Positions 1 to 6,662 of a DNA stretch of 9,419 bases are shown piece after piece. Position 1 is the stretch's first letter, and each line of letters opens with the position of its first letter. The notes under the pieces were generated by a model, which was given only the letters and a program-made list of their open reading frames with translations, had not been told where the DNA came from and made no database searches. The DNA comes from Dehalococcoidales bacterium. GTDB lineage: Bacteria; Chloroflexota; Dehalococcoidia; Dehalococcoidales; Fen-1064. The position numbers and the translations under genes were made by a program. Location: contig JAFGHZ010000093.1 of NCBI GenBank assembly GCA_016929875.1, forward strand, positions 1-9,419. The letters are read 5' to 3'.

Positions 1-519
1 CTTGACCCCGATATCATCTATATATCGGGAGACGTATATGCGATTGTCTATCGAGGCAGTGGTAATGACTTGTTTTTGGCGACGGTAACTATCGCCACTA
101 ACGGGCAAATTGGCAATTCGGTCGTCGATACTACAGTTATTGATAGTAATCAAGGCTATGAGCCCGTGATTGTTAATATCGCCGGCGACATATATGCGAT
201 TGCTTATCGTAATGCCGCCACCAGCGGCATCATAACGACTTATGAGATTCTGACTGACGGGCAGATTACGGATGTGCCGGTTGATGCCCTGGAGTTCGAC
301 GCTGCAGACGGGTATGAACCTTCGCTGGTATATGTCACTGATGGTATGTATGCTATTGCTTATCGCGGTTCTCAAAACGACGGCTATCTGACAACAGTCG
401 GTATTGCGCAAACCGGTGGTAGCGGTACATCGGTTTTTAGTGTACAATCTATCGCAAACGGTATTACCACCATCGCTTCCGTCGAAATCACGGGAGGTAT
501 TGCCTCGGTGGTTTCGTGG
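1..519 (+). repeat. Tandem 156-bp coding repeat (52 codons per unit)
   Basis: Three copies of a core encoding G-(D)-x-Y-A-I-x-Y-R start at 31, 187 and 343, exactly 156 bp apart. The nucleotide match is strong in the core: copies 1 and 2 share the string TATATGCGATTG, and copies 2 and 3 share ATTGCTTATCG. The rest of each unit has drifted. A fourth degenerate copy is about one codon out of phase. This points to internal duplication of one structural blade followed by divergence. The array probably continues upstream of the window. Confidence 0.8.
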
Positions 520-540
520 GTGGTGCAGAGAAATTACTGA
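1..540 (+). CDS. C-terminal part of a repeat-containing, probably extracellular beta-rich protein (5' end outside window)
   Basis: The reading frame is open from base 1 to the TGA at 538-540, about 179 residues, so the start lies upstream. No family is recognised with certainty. The visible part is made of a repeat of exactly 52 codons. Its core reads G-(D)-x-Y-A-I-(A/V)-Y-R, seen at bases 31-54, 187-210 and 343-366. A G-Y-E-P turn precedes the second and third copies, and a strand with T-T-x-x-I-x-x-x-G follows each core. A fourth, degenerate copy (T-G-G-I-A-S-V-V-S-W, bases 490-519) ends the protein. Alternating hydrophobic/polar residues, few charges and no cysteine suggest a beta-propeller or beta-solenoid on the cell surface. 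The pilus assembly genes downstream on the same strand suggest a pilus-linked or secreted protein, perhaps analogous to the propeller of PilY1, but this is inference. A lectin or other secreted repeat protein is equally possible. Confidence 0.75.
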   Translation, partial: LDPDIIYISGDVYAIVYRGSGNDLFLATVTIATNGQIGNSVVDTTVIDSNQGYEPVIVNIAGDIYAIAYRNAATSGIITTYEILTDGQITDVPVDALEFDAADGYEPSLVYVTDGMYAIAYRGSQNDGYLTTVGIAQTGGSGTSVFSVQSIANGITTIASVEITGGIASVVSWVVQRNY

Positions 541-578
541 CGGTATGCATAAATGAAAAAGGAATGGAGGGTAGAAAA

Positions 579-683
579 ATGACTTCTGATTCAACTGTTC
601 TCACCAATGTATTTTTAGCCTGTATTACCGTTATCAACTTGCTGATACTAATGCTGGTATTTCAAATGCGTACGAAAAAATAG
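579..683 (+). CDS. Small single-pass membrane protein, 34 residues, function unknown
   Basis: A short ATG frame runs to TAG at 681-683. A GGAGG Shine-Dalgarno sequence at 566-570 sits 8 nt before the ATG, close to ideal and at least as good as those of the neighbouring genes. The peptide has a short polar N-terminus (M-T-S-D-S-T), a continuous hydrophobic stretch of about 20 residues (roughly residues 7-29) and a basic C-terminus (M-R-T-K-K). The charge pattern predicts N-outside, C-inside. It lies 38 bp after the repeat-protein gene and 89 bp before pilO on the same strand. I do not recognise it. It could be a small subunit or regulator of the pilus platform, a processed leader, or a chance frame. 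The RBS and the hydrophobic composition argue for a real gene. Confidence 0.55.
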   Translation: MTSDSTVLTNVFLACITVINLLILMLVFQMRTKK

Positions 684-728
684 TGTCAGTGTGTTCGGGG
701 TATTACGGATATAAACGGTAAACCTCGT

Positions 729-734
729 TATAAT
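729..734 (+). promoter_or_regulatory. Candidate -10 box upstream of pilO
   Basis: A perfect TATAAT lies 38 bp before the TTG start of the pilO-like gene. No good -35 hexamer is visible 15-19 bp upstream, where the sequence is roughly CGGATA. It is therefore either an activator-dependent or weak promoter, or chance. If real, pilO and pilM-N could be transcribed separately from the genes upstream. Confidence 0.3.
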
Positions 735-772
735 ACACTGGAGAATCGAAAATCTCAGGTGAGGTGTTTTCG

Positions 773-1318
773 TTGTTGAATACAAAACGGCTCAGTGTAG
801 TGCTGGTTATTCTACTGGTGATAGGATTGGTCTATTTCGGAGTAGGCTATTTCCGTGAGCACCAGCAGGAAGCAGAGCTTGCTACTCAGATGGATGACAT
901 CAGCAAGCTTCTTGCCTTGATACCGAGGCCCCCTGCCGATTTGCAACAGCGACTTGCCGATGCACAGCAGGCTAATGCGACAGCGAAGCAGAATCTACTG
1001 CCTTCCGATGTAGATACTACCCTGATTATCAAAAACGTTTTCCAGCTAGCGGATGAGTTCAACATAAAAGTTATTCCACTGGTCACTGACCAGTGGACAA
1101 TGAGAACGGTCGGAGAAGAAAGCTATCGTGTCCTTACAGTCAGTCTGTCTATCGAAGCCGACTTTGCCGACTTGCTTGATTTTGTAAATCGTTTATACGA
1201 TAGCGAATTCAGTATCGTAGCTATCGATAGACTCGCCATTGATGAGGTCGTTAATGGGGCGGCCATATCCGGTCGAATTGAGCTGGCTATCTATACACTG
1301 CCGGTTAGCAGCGAGTGA
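773..1318 (+). CDS. pilO: PilO-like type IV pilus inner-membrane platform protein
   Basis: Bitopic membrane protein of the PilO/GspM type, which forms the periplasmic alignment complex with PilN. The visible layout fits. A short basic N-terminus (N-T-K-R) is followed by one membrane span at about residues 7-27, a predicted coiled coil rich in Q, A, L and D at about 30-77, and a C-terminal alpha/beta domain at about 80-181, as in the ferredoxin-like fold of the family. The length (181 residues) is close to the usual 180-210. A TTG at 773 is preferred because GAGGT at 761-765 is then 7 nt upstream. An in-frame GTG at 764 would overlap that site and add three residues, and the TTG at 776 is also possible. 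The gene ends 8 bp before the PilM-PilN fusion gene, clearly in one operon. Sequence identity to PilO is inferred from architecture and neighbour, not from a motif. Confidence 0.72.
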   Translation: MLNTKRLSVVLVILLVIGLVYFGVGYFREHQQEAELATQMDDISKLLALIPRPPADLQQRLADAQQANATAKQNLLPSDVDTTLIIKNVFQLADEFNIKVIPLVTDQWTMRTVGEESYRVLTVSLSIEADFADLLDFVNRLYDSEFSIVAIDRLAIDEVVNGAAISGRIELAIYTLPVSSE

Positions 1319-1326
1319 GGTAAGCA

Positions 1327-2787
1327 ATGTCTGTTACTCTGGATATAAGTGCCAATAGTTTAAAATTAGTCTCTATCAGCGGCAACAAGGTGGAGAAGTG
1401 GGGCACGGCACCTCTGGCACAGGGGTGGGTCAGAGACGGTCACATCCTGCAGCCTCAGGAAGTCGCTAATGCCATCGATGGGCTGTTTAAGTCTTTGCGA
1501 ATTACAAAAACCGGCGTTTCCGTTACAATTACAGGATTGTCCTTTACTTATCGTTTTCTGCAATTACCCCGCTTGAAATCTTCGTTAATTGAGGAATCTA
1601 TATTAAGGGCCGCGCGGAAAGAAATTCCTATCCCTCTCGAGGAGGTCTATCTCTCGTGGAAAATAGTCGGTGGCGATAAAGAAGAAATAGAAGTGTTTCT
1701 GGCCGGTGTATCACGCAACCTGATTGATGCCCTGGTGCAGACCCTGAAAATTGCTGGTGTGAGACCGCTGGCGATTGATTTGAAATCCCTGGCGCTAGCA
1801 CGGGTTGCCAATCGTGCTAATACCCTGGTGGTAAACTTCGAGCCTGACTGCTTCGACATTGTACTCGTGGCTAATGGTATGCCGTCTATTTTGCATACGG
1901 TTGCACCGAGGGGTGTGACTGCCACACTCGAGGACAATGTTAAACGGTTGCTCGATGATCTGTCGAGGACGGTGGATTTCTATAATATTACCCATGCCGC
2001 CGACCCGATTCAACCTGCTACTCCTTTGTTGTTTGCAGGAAGCCTGGTTAACGACCCTGCGACGGTGGAGCTTATCCGTAACAATACCGACTATCCCCTG
2101 GAAGTTATGAGTTCGACGGTGAAGGTCTCGCCAGATTTCTCAGTGCCTGCATACGCAGGTAATATCGGACTGGCCCTCAAAGGAGTGAACCGTCGAGTCG
2201 CTAACCGGGGAGATAAAAACCGTTTTTATGATATTGACATCGACTTTATGGAGAGCAAACGAGTTGCCGAGACTCACCGGACGCCGATGGGCCAGGTAGT
2301 ATCGATGCTGGGGATAATCGTTGCCGTAGGGTTACTCATTTTGCTTTCTATGGGAAGAAGTCAGGCGCATGCCGAGAGGTTACGCTTGCAGGAGGAGGTC
2401 GATGCACTGACACGAGAACTGAATCTGATACGTACGGCGGCGGATGAAGCGGCAAATACAGAAGCAACTATTCAGGAATTATTAGCTGAAATAGAGACAT
2501 TGGAAACCCGGCAACAGCAAGTCCTCGGTAAGGACGTTAATGATGCCGATATTATGGGGCTGATTTCTAGCCTATCGGTTAAAACACCCTTTACGGCGAT
2601 AGAAATAGAGCCGGACCGGATTACGATAGACGGCGAGGCGTCCACAAAAGCCGATGTTGTCAGCTATGCCGAGGCACTCGGTGAAGATCCGAGGTTCTCG
2701 GAAGTTAGAATCGCTCGTATCAGTGAACTGTCCGGCGGCGGTTCGGACACAAATCAGCTGTCTTATACTATCGTTATCAGCTTTTAG
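1327..2787 (+). CDS. pilM: PilM-PilN fusion protein: actin-like PilM domain joined to membrane-bound PilN domain
   Basis: Start ATG with GAGG at 1317-1320, overlapping the pilO stop, 6 nt upstream. Residues 1-290 resemble PilM, the cytoplasmic actin-fold protein of type IV pili. There is an N-terminal L-D-I-S-A-N-S-L-K-L-V strand-turn-strand, a region around F73-P81 to P101-P103 (R-K-E-I-P-I-P, a family hallmark), and a closing G-N-I-G-L-A-L segment at 278-284. Residues 323-343 form a membrane span, 345-400 a coiled coil (Q-E-E-V, L-L-A-E-I-E-T-L), and 405-486 a small alpha/beta domain, which is the layout of PilN. In most systems these are two proteins, and the N-terminal tail of PilN docks into PilM. 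Here the linker at 291-322 replaces that tail. The glycines usual in the PilM phosphate loops are missing (D-I-S at 6-8; N-F-E at 170-172), so ATP binding may be weakened or lost. The gene follows pilO, reversing the common order. Confidence 0.82.
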   Translation: MSVTLDISANSLKLVSISGNKVEKWGTAPLAQGWVRDGHILQPQEVANAIDGLFKSLRITKTGVSVTITGLSFTYRFLQLPRLKSSLIEESILRAARKEIPIPLEEVYLSWKIVGGDKEEIEVFLAGVSRNLIDALVQTLKIAGVRPLAIDLKSLALARVANRANTLVVNFEPDCFDIVLVANGMPSILHTVAPRGVTATLEDNVKRLLDDLSRTVDFYNITHAADPIQPATPLLFAGSLVNDPATVELIRNNTDYPLEVMSSTVKVSPDFSVPAYAGNIGLALKGVNRRVANRGDKNRFYDIDIDFMESKRVAETHRTPMGQVVSMLGIIVAVGLLILLSMGRSQAHAERLRLQEEVDALTRELNLIRTAADEAANTEATIQELLAEIETLETRQQQVLGKDVNDADIMGLISSLSVKTPFTAIEIEPDRITIDGEASTKADVVSYAEALGEDPRFSEVRIARISELSGGGSDTNQLSYTIVISF

Positions 2788-2793
2788 CTCAAA

Positions 2794-3786
2794 TTACGGT
2801 CGTGATTGGTTGTAAAGAAGGCAGGCAACGTGATGGTTGTTGCCGACATCTTCTAAAAGCGGTATTGTCTGAGAACAATCGGCAAAAGCGCGATAGCAAC
2901 GGGGGTGGAAGACACACCCCGAAGGTGGATTCATAGGGCTGGGGACTTCACCTTTCAGAACGATAATCTGTCTTTTCATTTCGACTTCAGGGTCTGGAAT
3001 AGGTACTGCCGAGAGAAGCGCCTGAGTGTAAGGGTGTAGCGGATTCTTATAGAGCTCATCACGGTTGGCAATCTCTACGATCTTGCCTAAATACATTACT
3101 GCTACGCGGTCGCTGATGTGCCGTACCACTGAAAGGTCGTGTGAGATAAAAAGGTAGGCAACCCCGAATTTCTCCTGCAGGTCATCCAGTAAGTTGATGA
3201 TTTGTGCTTGAATCGAGACATCGAGAGCAGATAATGGCTCATCGCACATTATGAAACGTGGCTGGAGAGCCAGTGCCCTCGCTACACCGAGTCTTTGCCG
3301 CTGACCGCCACTAAACTCATGAGGGTATCGTTCGGCCATGTATGGAGCCAGTCCTACTAACCTGAGTAACTCTGCGACTCTCTCCTGATATTCTTTCCCT
3401 TTGGCTATGTTGTGAATGCGTAGCGGTTCTCCGATAATGTCCATTGCGGTAAAGCGTGGGTTCAGTGAATCATAGGGGTCCTGAAAAACAACCTGGAGCT
3501 TTTGGCGGAACGGCCTTAGTTCCTTATCCGAAAGCCGGCAAAGGTCTTTGCCTTCAAAAATTATTTCTCCCGAGGTAGGGCGGTAGAGTTGTACCATGCA
3601 TTTACCGAGAGTCGTCTTACCGCAACCGCTTTCTCCGACTAATCCCAATGTTTCACCACTGTGGATAGCGAAACTTACGCCATCGACTGCTTTGACTTCC
3701 GCAATTTTCTTCTGGCGGAATAATCCCCGTGATACCGGGAAATATTTAGTTAGATTATTTACTTCTATAATGATTTCTTCTGCCAT
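2794..3786 (-). CDS. oppF: Oligopeptide ABC transporter ATP-binding protein OppF
   Basis: One of the two ATPases that power peptide import through OppB/OppC. All nucleotide-binding motifs are intact: Walker A GESGCGKT at 51-58, Q-loop Q102 in V-F-Q-D-P, signature SGGQR at 159-163, Walker B ending in catalytic E183, D-loop S-A-L-D at 186-189, and switch histidine H216. The C-terminal oligopeptide-transporter domain has the H-P-Y-T motif (251-254) and four cysteines (291, 297, 304, 322). The length of 330 residues matches OppF. The ATG at 3786 is chosen because AGGA lies 9 nt upstream; a longer TTG start at 3816 would add ten residues and deepen the overlap with oppD. The start overlaps the oppD end by 22 bp, suggesting translational coupling. 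This is the last gene of the operon, and its stop is 6 bp from that of the pilus fusion gene on the other strand. Confidence 0.95.
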   Translation of the reverse strand: MAEEIIIEVNNLTKYFPVSRGLFRQKKIAEVKAVDGVSFAIHSGETLGLVGESGCGKTTLGKCMVQLYRPTSGEIIFEGKDLCRLSDKELRPFRQKLQVVFQDPYDSLNPRFTAMDIIGEPLRIHNIAKGKEYQERVAELLRLVGLAPYMAERYPHEFSGGQRQRLGVARALALQPRFIMCDEPLSALDVSIQAQIINLLDDLQEKFGVAYLFISHDLSVVRHISDRVAVMYLGKIVEIANRDELYKNPLHPYTQALLSAVPIPDPEVEMKRQIIVLKGEVPSPMNPPSGCVFHPRCYRAFADCSQTIPLLEDVGNNHHVACLLYNQSRP

Positions 3787-4766
3787 GGTCTCTGGTCCTT
3801 TTGCGATACCCAACAAGCAGCGTAGTGATTGGGGGCTACTTCCTGCAAGGGCGGTTTTTCATTCTGGCATTTGGGTATGGAGTAGTTACAGCGTGACTGG
3901 AAAGCACAACCGATTGGAGGCGCAATCAGGTCGGGAGGTTGTCCGTCAATCGGTATCAAGCGTATTTTTCTCGGTTCATCCAGGCGCGGGACGGATGTAA
4001 GCAGTCCGGCGGTATATGGATGGCATGGATAATGGTAAACATCCATAGCGCTGCCTCGCTCGACAATATTGCCGGCATACATCACAAAGACTCTATGGGC
4101 ATAACGAGCGACGATGCCCAGATTGTGAGTGATGAGAATCAAAGCCGTATTCAATTCTTTGGTGATGTTGCGGATCAATTCCAGCAACTGTGCCTGAATG
4201 GTGACGTCGACTACGGTAGTCGGTTCATCGGCGATAATAAGTTGCGGCTGGCAGGCGATAGCGATAGCAATCATTGCCCTCTGGCGCATCCCTCCGCTGA
4301 ATTGATGGGGGTAGTCGTAAATGCGTCGTTCAGGATGCGGTATACCTACCAGTTGTAGCAAACGAACGGCTTCTTTTAGTCCCTCGTTGAGAGATATATT
4401 TCTATGAAATTCGAGACCTTCGGATATTTGTCTACCGATGGTGAGTACCGGGTTGAGAGAAGTCAGGGGTTCCTGGAATATAATTGAAATCTTTGCGCCG
4501 CGCATTTTGCGCATTTCTTCAGTAGTCAGCTTCAAGAGGTCAATCCCGTCGAAGAGAATTTCTCCTGCCTCGATTTTCCCTGCCGGTTCGGCGACTAAAC
4601 GTAAAATCGAGAGAGCGCTGACTGTTTTACCGCAACCACTTTCACCGACAAGTGCAATCGTTTCTCCTTTATTGACATCATAGGAGACGCCGTCTACAGC
4701 TTTCACTACGCCGTCCTGGGTGTGAAAATATGTTTTTAGATTGCGTACTTCAAGCAATTTATCCAT
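3765..4766 (-). CDS. oppD: Oligopeptide ABC transporter ATP-binding protein OppD
   Basis: Partner ATPase of OppF in the peptide importer, bound to the cytoplasmic face of OppB/OppC. Motifs: Walker A GESGCGKT at 41-48, Q98 in I-F-Q-E-P, signature SGGMRQR at 157-163, Walker B L-I-I-A-D-E at 176-181 with catalytic E181, and H214 in T-H-N-L-G. The C-terminal oligopeptide domain has H-P-Y-T (249-252) and four cysteines (287, 293, 300, 318) spaced as in OppF. The D-loop is unusual: T-V-V-D at 184-187, where the family normally has (S/T)-A-L-D. The codons GTA GTC are clear in the sequence. The length of 333 residues is normal. The ATG at 4766 has only a weak AAGG about 10 nt upstream and lies 4 bp from the oppC stop, so translation is probably coupled to oppC. 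Confidence 0.95.
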   Translation of the reverse strand: MDKLLEVRNLKTYFHTQDGVVKAVDGVSYDVNKGETIALVGESGCGKTVSALSILRLVAEPAGKIEAGEILFDGIDLLKLTTEEMRKMRGAKISIIFQEPLTSLNPVLTIGRQISEGLEFHRNISLNEGLKEAVRLLQLVGIPHPERRIYDYPHQFSGGMRQRAMIAIAIACQPQLIIADEPTTVVDVTIQAQLLELIRNITKELNTALILITHNLGIVARYAHRVFVMYAGNIVERGSAMDVYHYPCHPYTAGLLTSVPRLDEPRKIRLIPIDGQPPDLIAPPIGCAFQSRCNYSIPKCQNEKPPLQEVAPNHYAACWVSQKDQRPWQKKSL

Positions 4767-4770
4767 ATTA

Positions 4771-5655
4771 TTAATGCCTTAATCTCGGGTCGAGAGCATC
4801 TCTCAGACCGTCGCCCAGGAAAGTAAATGCGAGCATCAGCAGGGCGAGAGCAATTGCCGGGAAGAGTAACATGTATGGTTTGGAGAATATCAGATTAAAA
4901 CCGTCTTGTATCATAGCGCCCCAGCTCGGCGTCGGCGGTTTGACGCCAATACCGATATAACTCAGAGCCGCTTCTGTAAAGATTGCCCGGGGTATATTGA
5001 ATGTTACTGAGACAATGACCGGCCCCAGGGAATTCGGTAACAGGTGCCGCCATGTGATGTAATTTCCCGTACCACCCATTGTCTTTGCTGCGCTGACGAA
5101 ATCTCGCGATTTCAAGCTCATTATCTGTCCGCGTACGAGTCTGGCTATATTGACCCATGCCACCAGTCCGATGGCAAGAAAGATCATATAAATACTGCCT
5201 CCGAGGACGGAGCGAAGCAGTATTATTAACAGTATGTCCGGGAAAGCATACATTACATCTACAAAGCGCATTATATAGTTATCGGTCCTGCCGCCGGCAT
5301 AACCTGAAATAGCACCGATTGGCAGACCGATACATAAGACTATGAACTGTGTGAATATACCTACCATCAGAGATGTGCGTGCACCATAGAGAAGTCTGGC
5401 GAAAGTATCTCGTCCCAATTGGTCGGTACCCATAGGGTGCTGCCAGGACGGACTTTCAAGAATCTGGTCCAGATGCTGTTCGGCAAAGGTGTAAGGTGTT
5501 ATTAACGGTGCGAATATTGCCATTAGAGCGAGGATGAGGATAAATGCCAGTCCTCCCATAGCGAAGTAATTCCGGCGCAGGCGAATAAAGGCGTCACCCC
5601 ATAAGCTATGGTGTGGTCTTACCGGTACGGTTTGAGCTTTAGAAACTATCGCCAA
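4771..5655 (-). CDS. oppC: Oligopeptide ABC transporter permease OppC
   Basis: Inner-membrane channel subunit that pairs with OppB. The 294 residues begin with a cytoplasmic tail and a first membrane span at about 34-57. The P-M-G-T-D-Q-L-G-R-D motif at 74-83, typical of DppC/OppC, lies before the transport core, and further spans fall at about 93-118, 130-150, 155-175, 210-235 and 262-282. The coupling (EAA) loop is at 185-207, with S-A-A-K-T-M-G-G then R-H-L-L-P-N, the contact point for the ATPases. The C-terminus G-D-G-L-R-D-A-L-D-P is the family ending. The start is TTG at 5655, with GAGGAG 8 nt upstream; no ATG occurs before residue 33. That binding site sits against the oppB stop (12 bp between genes), so the genes are co-transcribed. 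Confidence 0.94.
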   Translation of the reverse strand: MAIVSKAQTVPVRPHHSLWGDAFIRLRRNYFAMGGLAFILILALMAIFAPLITPYTFAEQHLDQILESPSWQHPMGTDQLGRDTFARLLYGARTSLMVGIFTQFIVLCIGLPIGAISGYAGGRTDNYIMRFVDVMYAFPDILLIILLRSVLGGSIYMIFLAIGLVAWVNIARLVRGQIMSLKSRDFVSAAKTMGGTGNYITWRHLLPNSLGPVIVSVTFNIPRAIFTEAALSYIGIGVKPPTPSWGAMIQDGFNLIFSKPYMLLFPAIALALLMLAFTFLGDGLRDALDPRLRH

Positions 5656-5667
5656 AGTTTGCTCTCC

Positions 5668-6585
5668 TCATTCATAGCGGATACGAGGGTCAATTGCGGC
5701 ATAAAGGATATCGACCAGCAGATTAAGAATTGCAATCACGATAGCGTAAAAGAGTATACCTCCCATTATCAGGGTGTAATCACGGGCAAAAATTCCCTGG
5801 ACAAATAGCCTTCCAACGCCGGGGATGGCAAAAAGGTTTTCAATGATAAAAGAGCCGGTAATCAAATTTGCCAGCTCCGGACCTGCCACTGTAATCACCG
5901 GAATTAGCGAGTTTCTGAAGATGTGCCGGACACGTATCGTGCTTTCAGGCAACCCCTTGGAACGGGCAGTACGTACGTAATCCTGACGTATTACCTCAAG
6001 GGTGCTGGCCCGGGTAATGCGTGCAAACTGAGCGGCCGGAAGGGCTGCCAAACAAAAAACGGGCATCAAGAGTTGTTGGAAGGTGCCCCAACCGGTCGTG
6101 GGCAACCAATGTAAAACCACGGAAAAAATCATCATTAACAGGATGCCGAGGACAAAGCCTGGTACACTGGCAAAAATAGTTGCGAATAATACCGAGGAAT
6201 AGTCAATAGCACTGTTTTGCTTCAGTGCTGCTGCTACACCAGAAGGAACGCCAACAATCAGCGCAAAAATAAAAGCCAGAATACCTAATGTTGCAGTTTT
6301 TGGGATACCATGAGCCAGGATACTAGTAATGGTACGGTCCGAGTAGGAATATGAGACACCAAGGTCGCCGTGTAAAACGCCCCAGATATAATTAACGAAT
6401 TGTTCCCATAGCGGTTTGTCCAGCCCGTATCGTTTGTTCAACGCTTCGACGACTTTCGGGGCTAATGCTTTCTCCCTGTCCCATGGACCACCAGGAACCA
6501 GATGCATAAGGACGAAAGTGATTAAAAGGACAACGAAGAGTACTAGAAAGAGCCATAAGGTTCGACGTACAATAAATCTTAACAT
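5668..6585 (-). CDS. oppB: Oligopeptide ABC transporter permease OppB
   Basis: Channel subunit partnering OppC. The 305 residues match OppB in length and layout. There is an N-terminal span at about 9-29 followed by L-V-P-G-G-P (29-34), a periplasmic region with Y-G-L-D-K-P-L-W (53-60) and D-R-T-I-T (83-87) as in OppB, then spans at about 98-121, 130-156, 172-190, 228-248 and 273-296. The EAA coupling loop is at 203-229, including A-R-S-K-G and R-N-S-L-I-P. The end is A-I-D-P-R-I-R. The ATG at 6585 has no recognisable Shine-Dalgarno; the nine bases before it read GCAAAATAG. They are preceded directly by a strong stem-loop whose far arm contains GAGGAG. Translation initiation here may therefore be weak or structure-dependent, and less efficient than for oppA. 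Confidence 0.94.
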   Translation of the reverse strand: MLRFIVRRTLWLFLVLFVVLLITFVLMHLVPGGPWDREKALAPKVVEALNKRYGLDKPLWEQFVNYIWGVLHGDLGVSYSYSDRTITSILAHGIPKTATLGILAFIFALIVGVPSGVAAALKQNSAIDYSSVLFATIFASVPGFVLGILLMMIFSVVLHWLPTTGWGTFQQLLMPVFCLAALPAAQFARITRASTLEVIRQDYVRTARSKGLPESTIRVRHIFRNSLIPVITVAGPELANLITGSFIIENLFAIPGVGRLFVQGIFARDYTLIMGGILFYAIVIAILNLLVDILYAAIDPRIRYE

Positions 6586-6594
6586 CTATTTTGC

Positions 6595-6635
6595 TGAGTC
6601 TTAGAGGAGACGGTTTACATCTCCTCTAAGACTCA
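6595..6635 (-). promoter_or_regulatory. Intercistronic stem-loop between oppA and oppB
   Basis: A perfect 16-bp inverted repeat (arms 6595-6610 and 6620-6635, loop of 9 nt). On the coding (minus) strand the first arm is TGAGTCTTAGAGGAGA. It is 27 nt after the oppA stop and 9 nt before the oppB ATG. No T-run follows on the minus strand, so it is not a classic intrinsic terminator. By analogy with other ABC importer operons, such a structure after the binding-protein gene blocks 3' exonuclease or causes partial termination, giving more receptor than permease. The first arm also holds a Shine-Dalgarno-like GAGGAG, paired in the stem with CTCCTC. The structure is seen directly; its role is inferred. 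Confidence 0.8.
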
Positions 6636-6662
6636 TTTCTACTTTCCGTTTTGGTTTAGCGA

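Noticed and set aside
1..540. Considered the repeat region as a CRISPR or other non-coding array
   Set aside because: The 156-bp period is an exact multiple of three, the frame is open throughout, and the third-position drift preserves the protein motif, so it is a coding repeat.
2824..2844. Inverted repeat GGCAAC/GTTGCC just past the convergent stops, considered as a terminator
   Set aside because: Only a 6-bp stem with a 9-nt loop, inside the oppF coding region and not followed by a T-run.
3939..4358. Open frame of 139 codons on the + strand inside oppD
   Set aside because: It lies antisense to a clear OppD coding region with all ATPase motifs; no RBS and no recognisable protein features.
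6602..6638. Tiny minus-strand frame (M-S-L-R-G-D-V-N-R-L-L) running through the oppA-oppB stem-loop
   Set aside because: Only 11 codons, no RBS, and fully explained by the inverted repeat.
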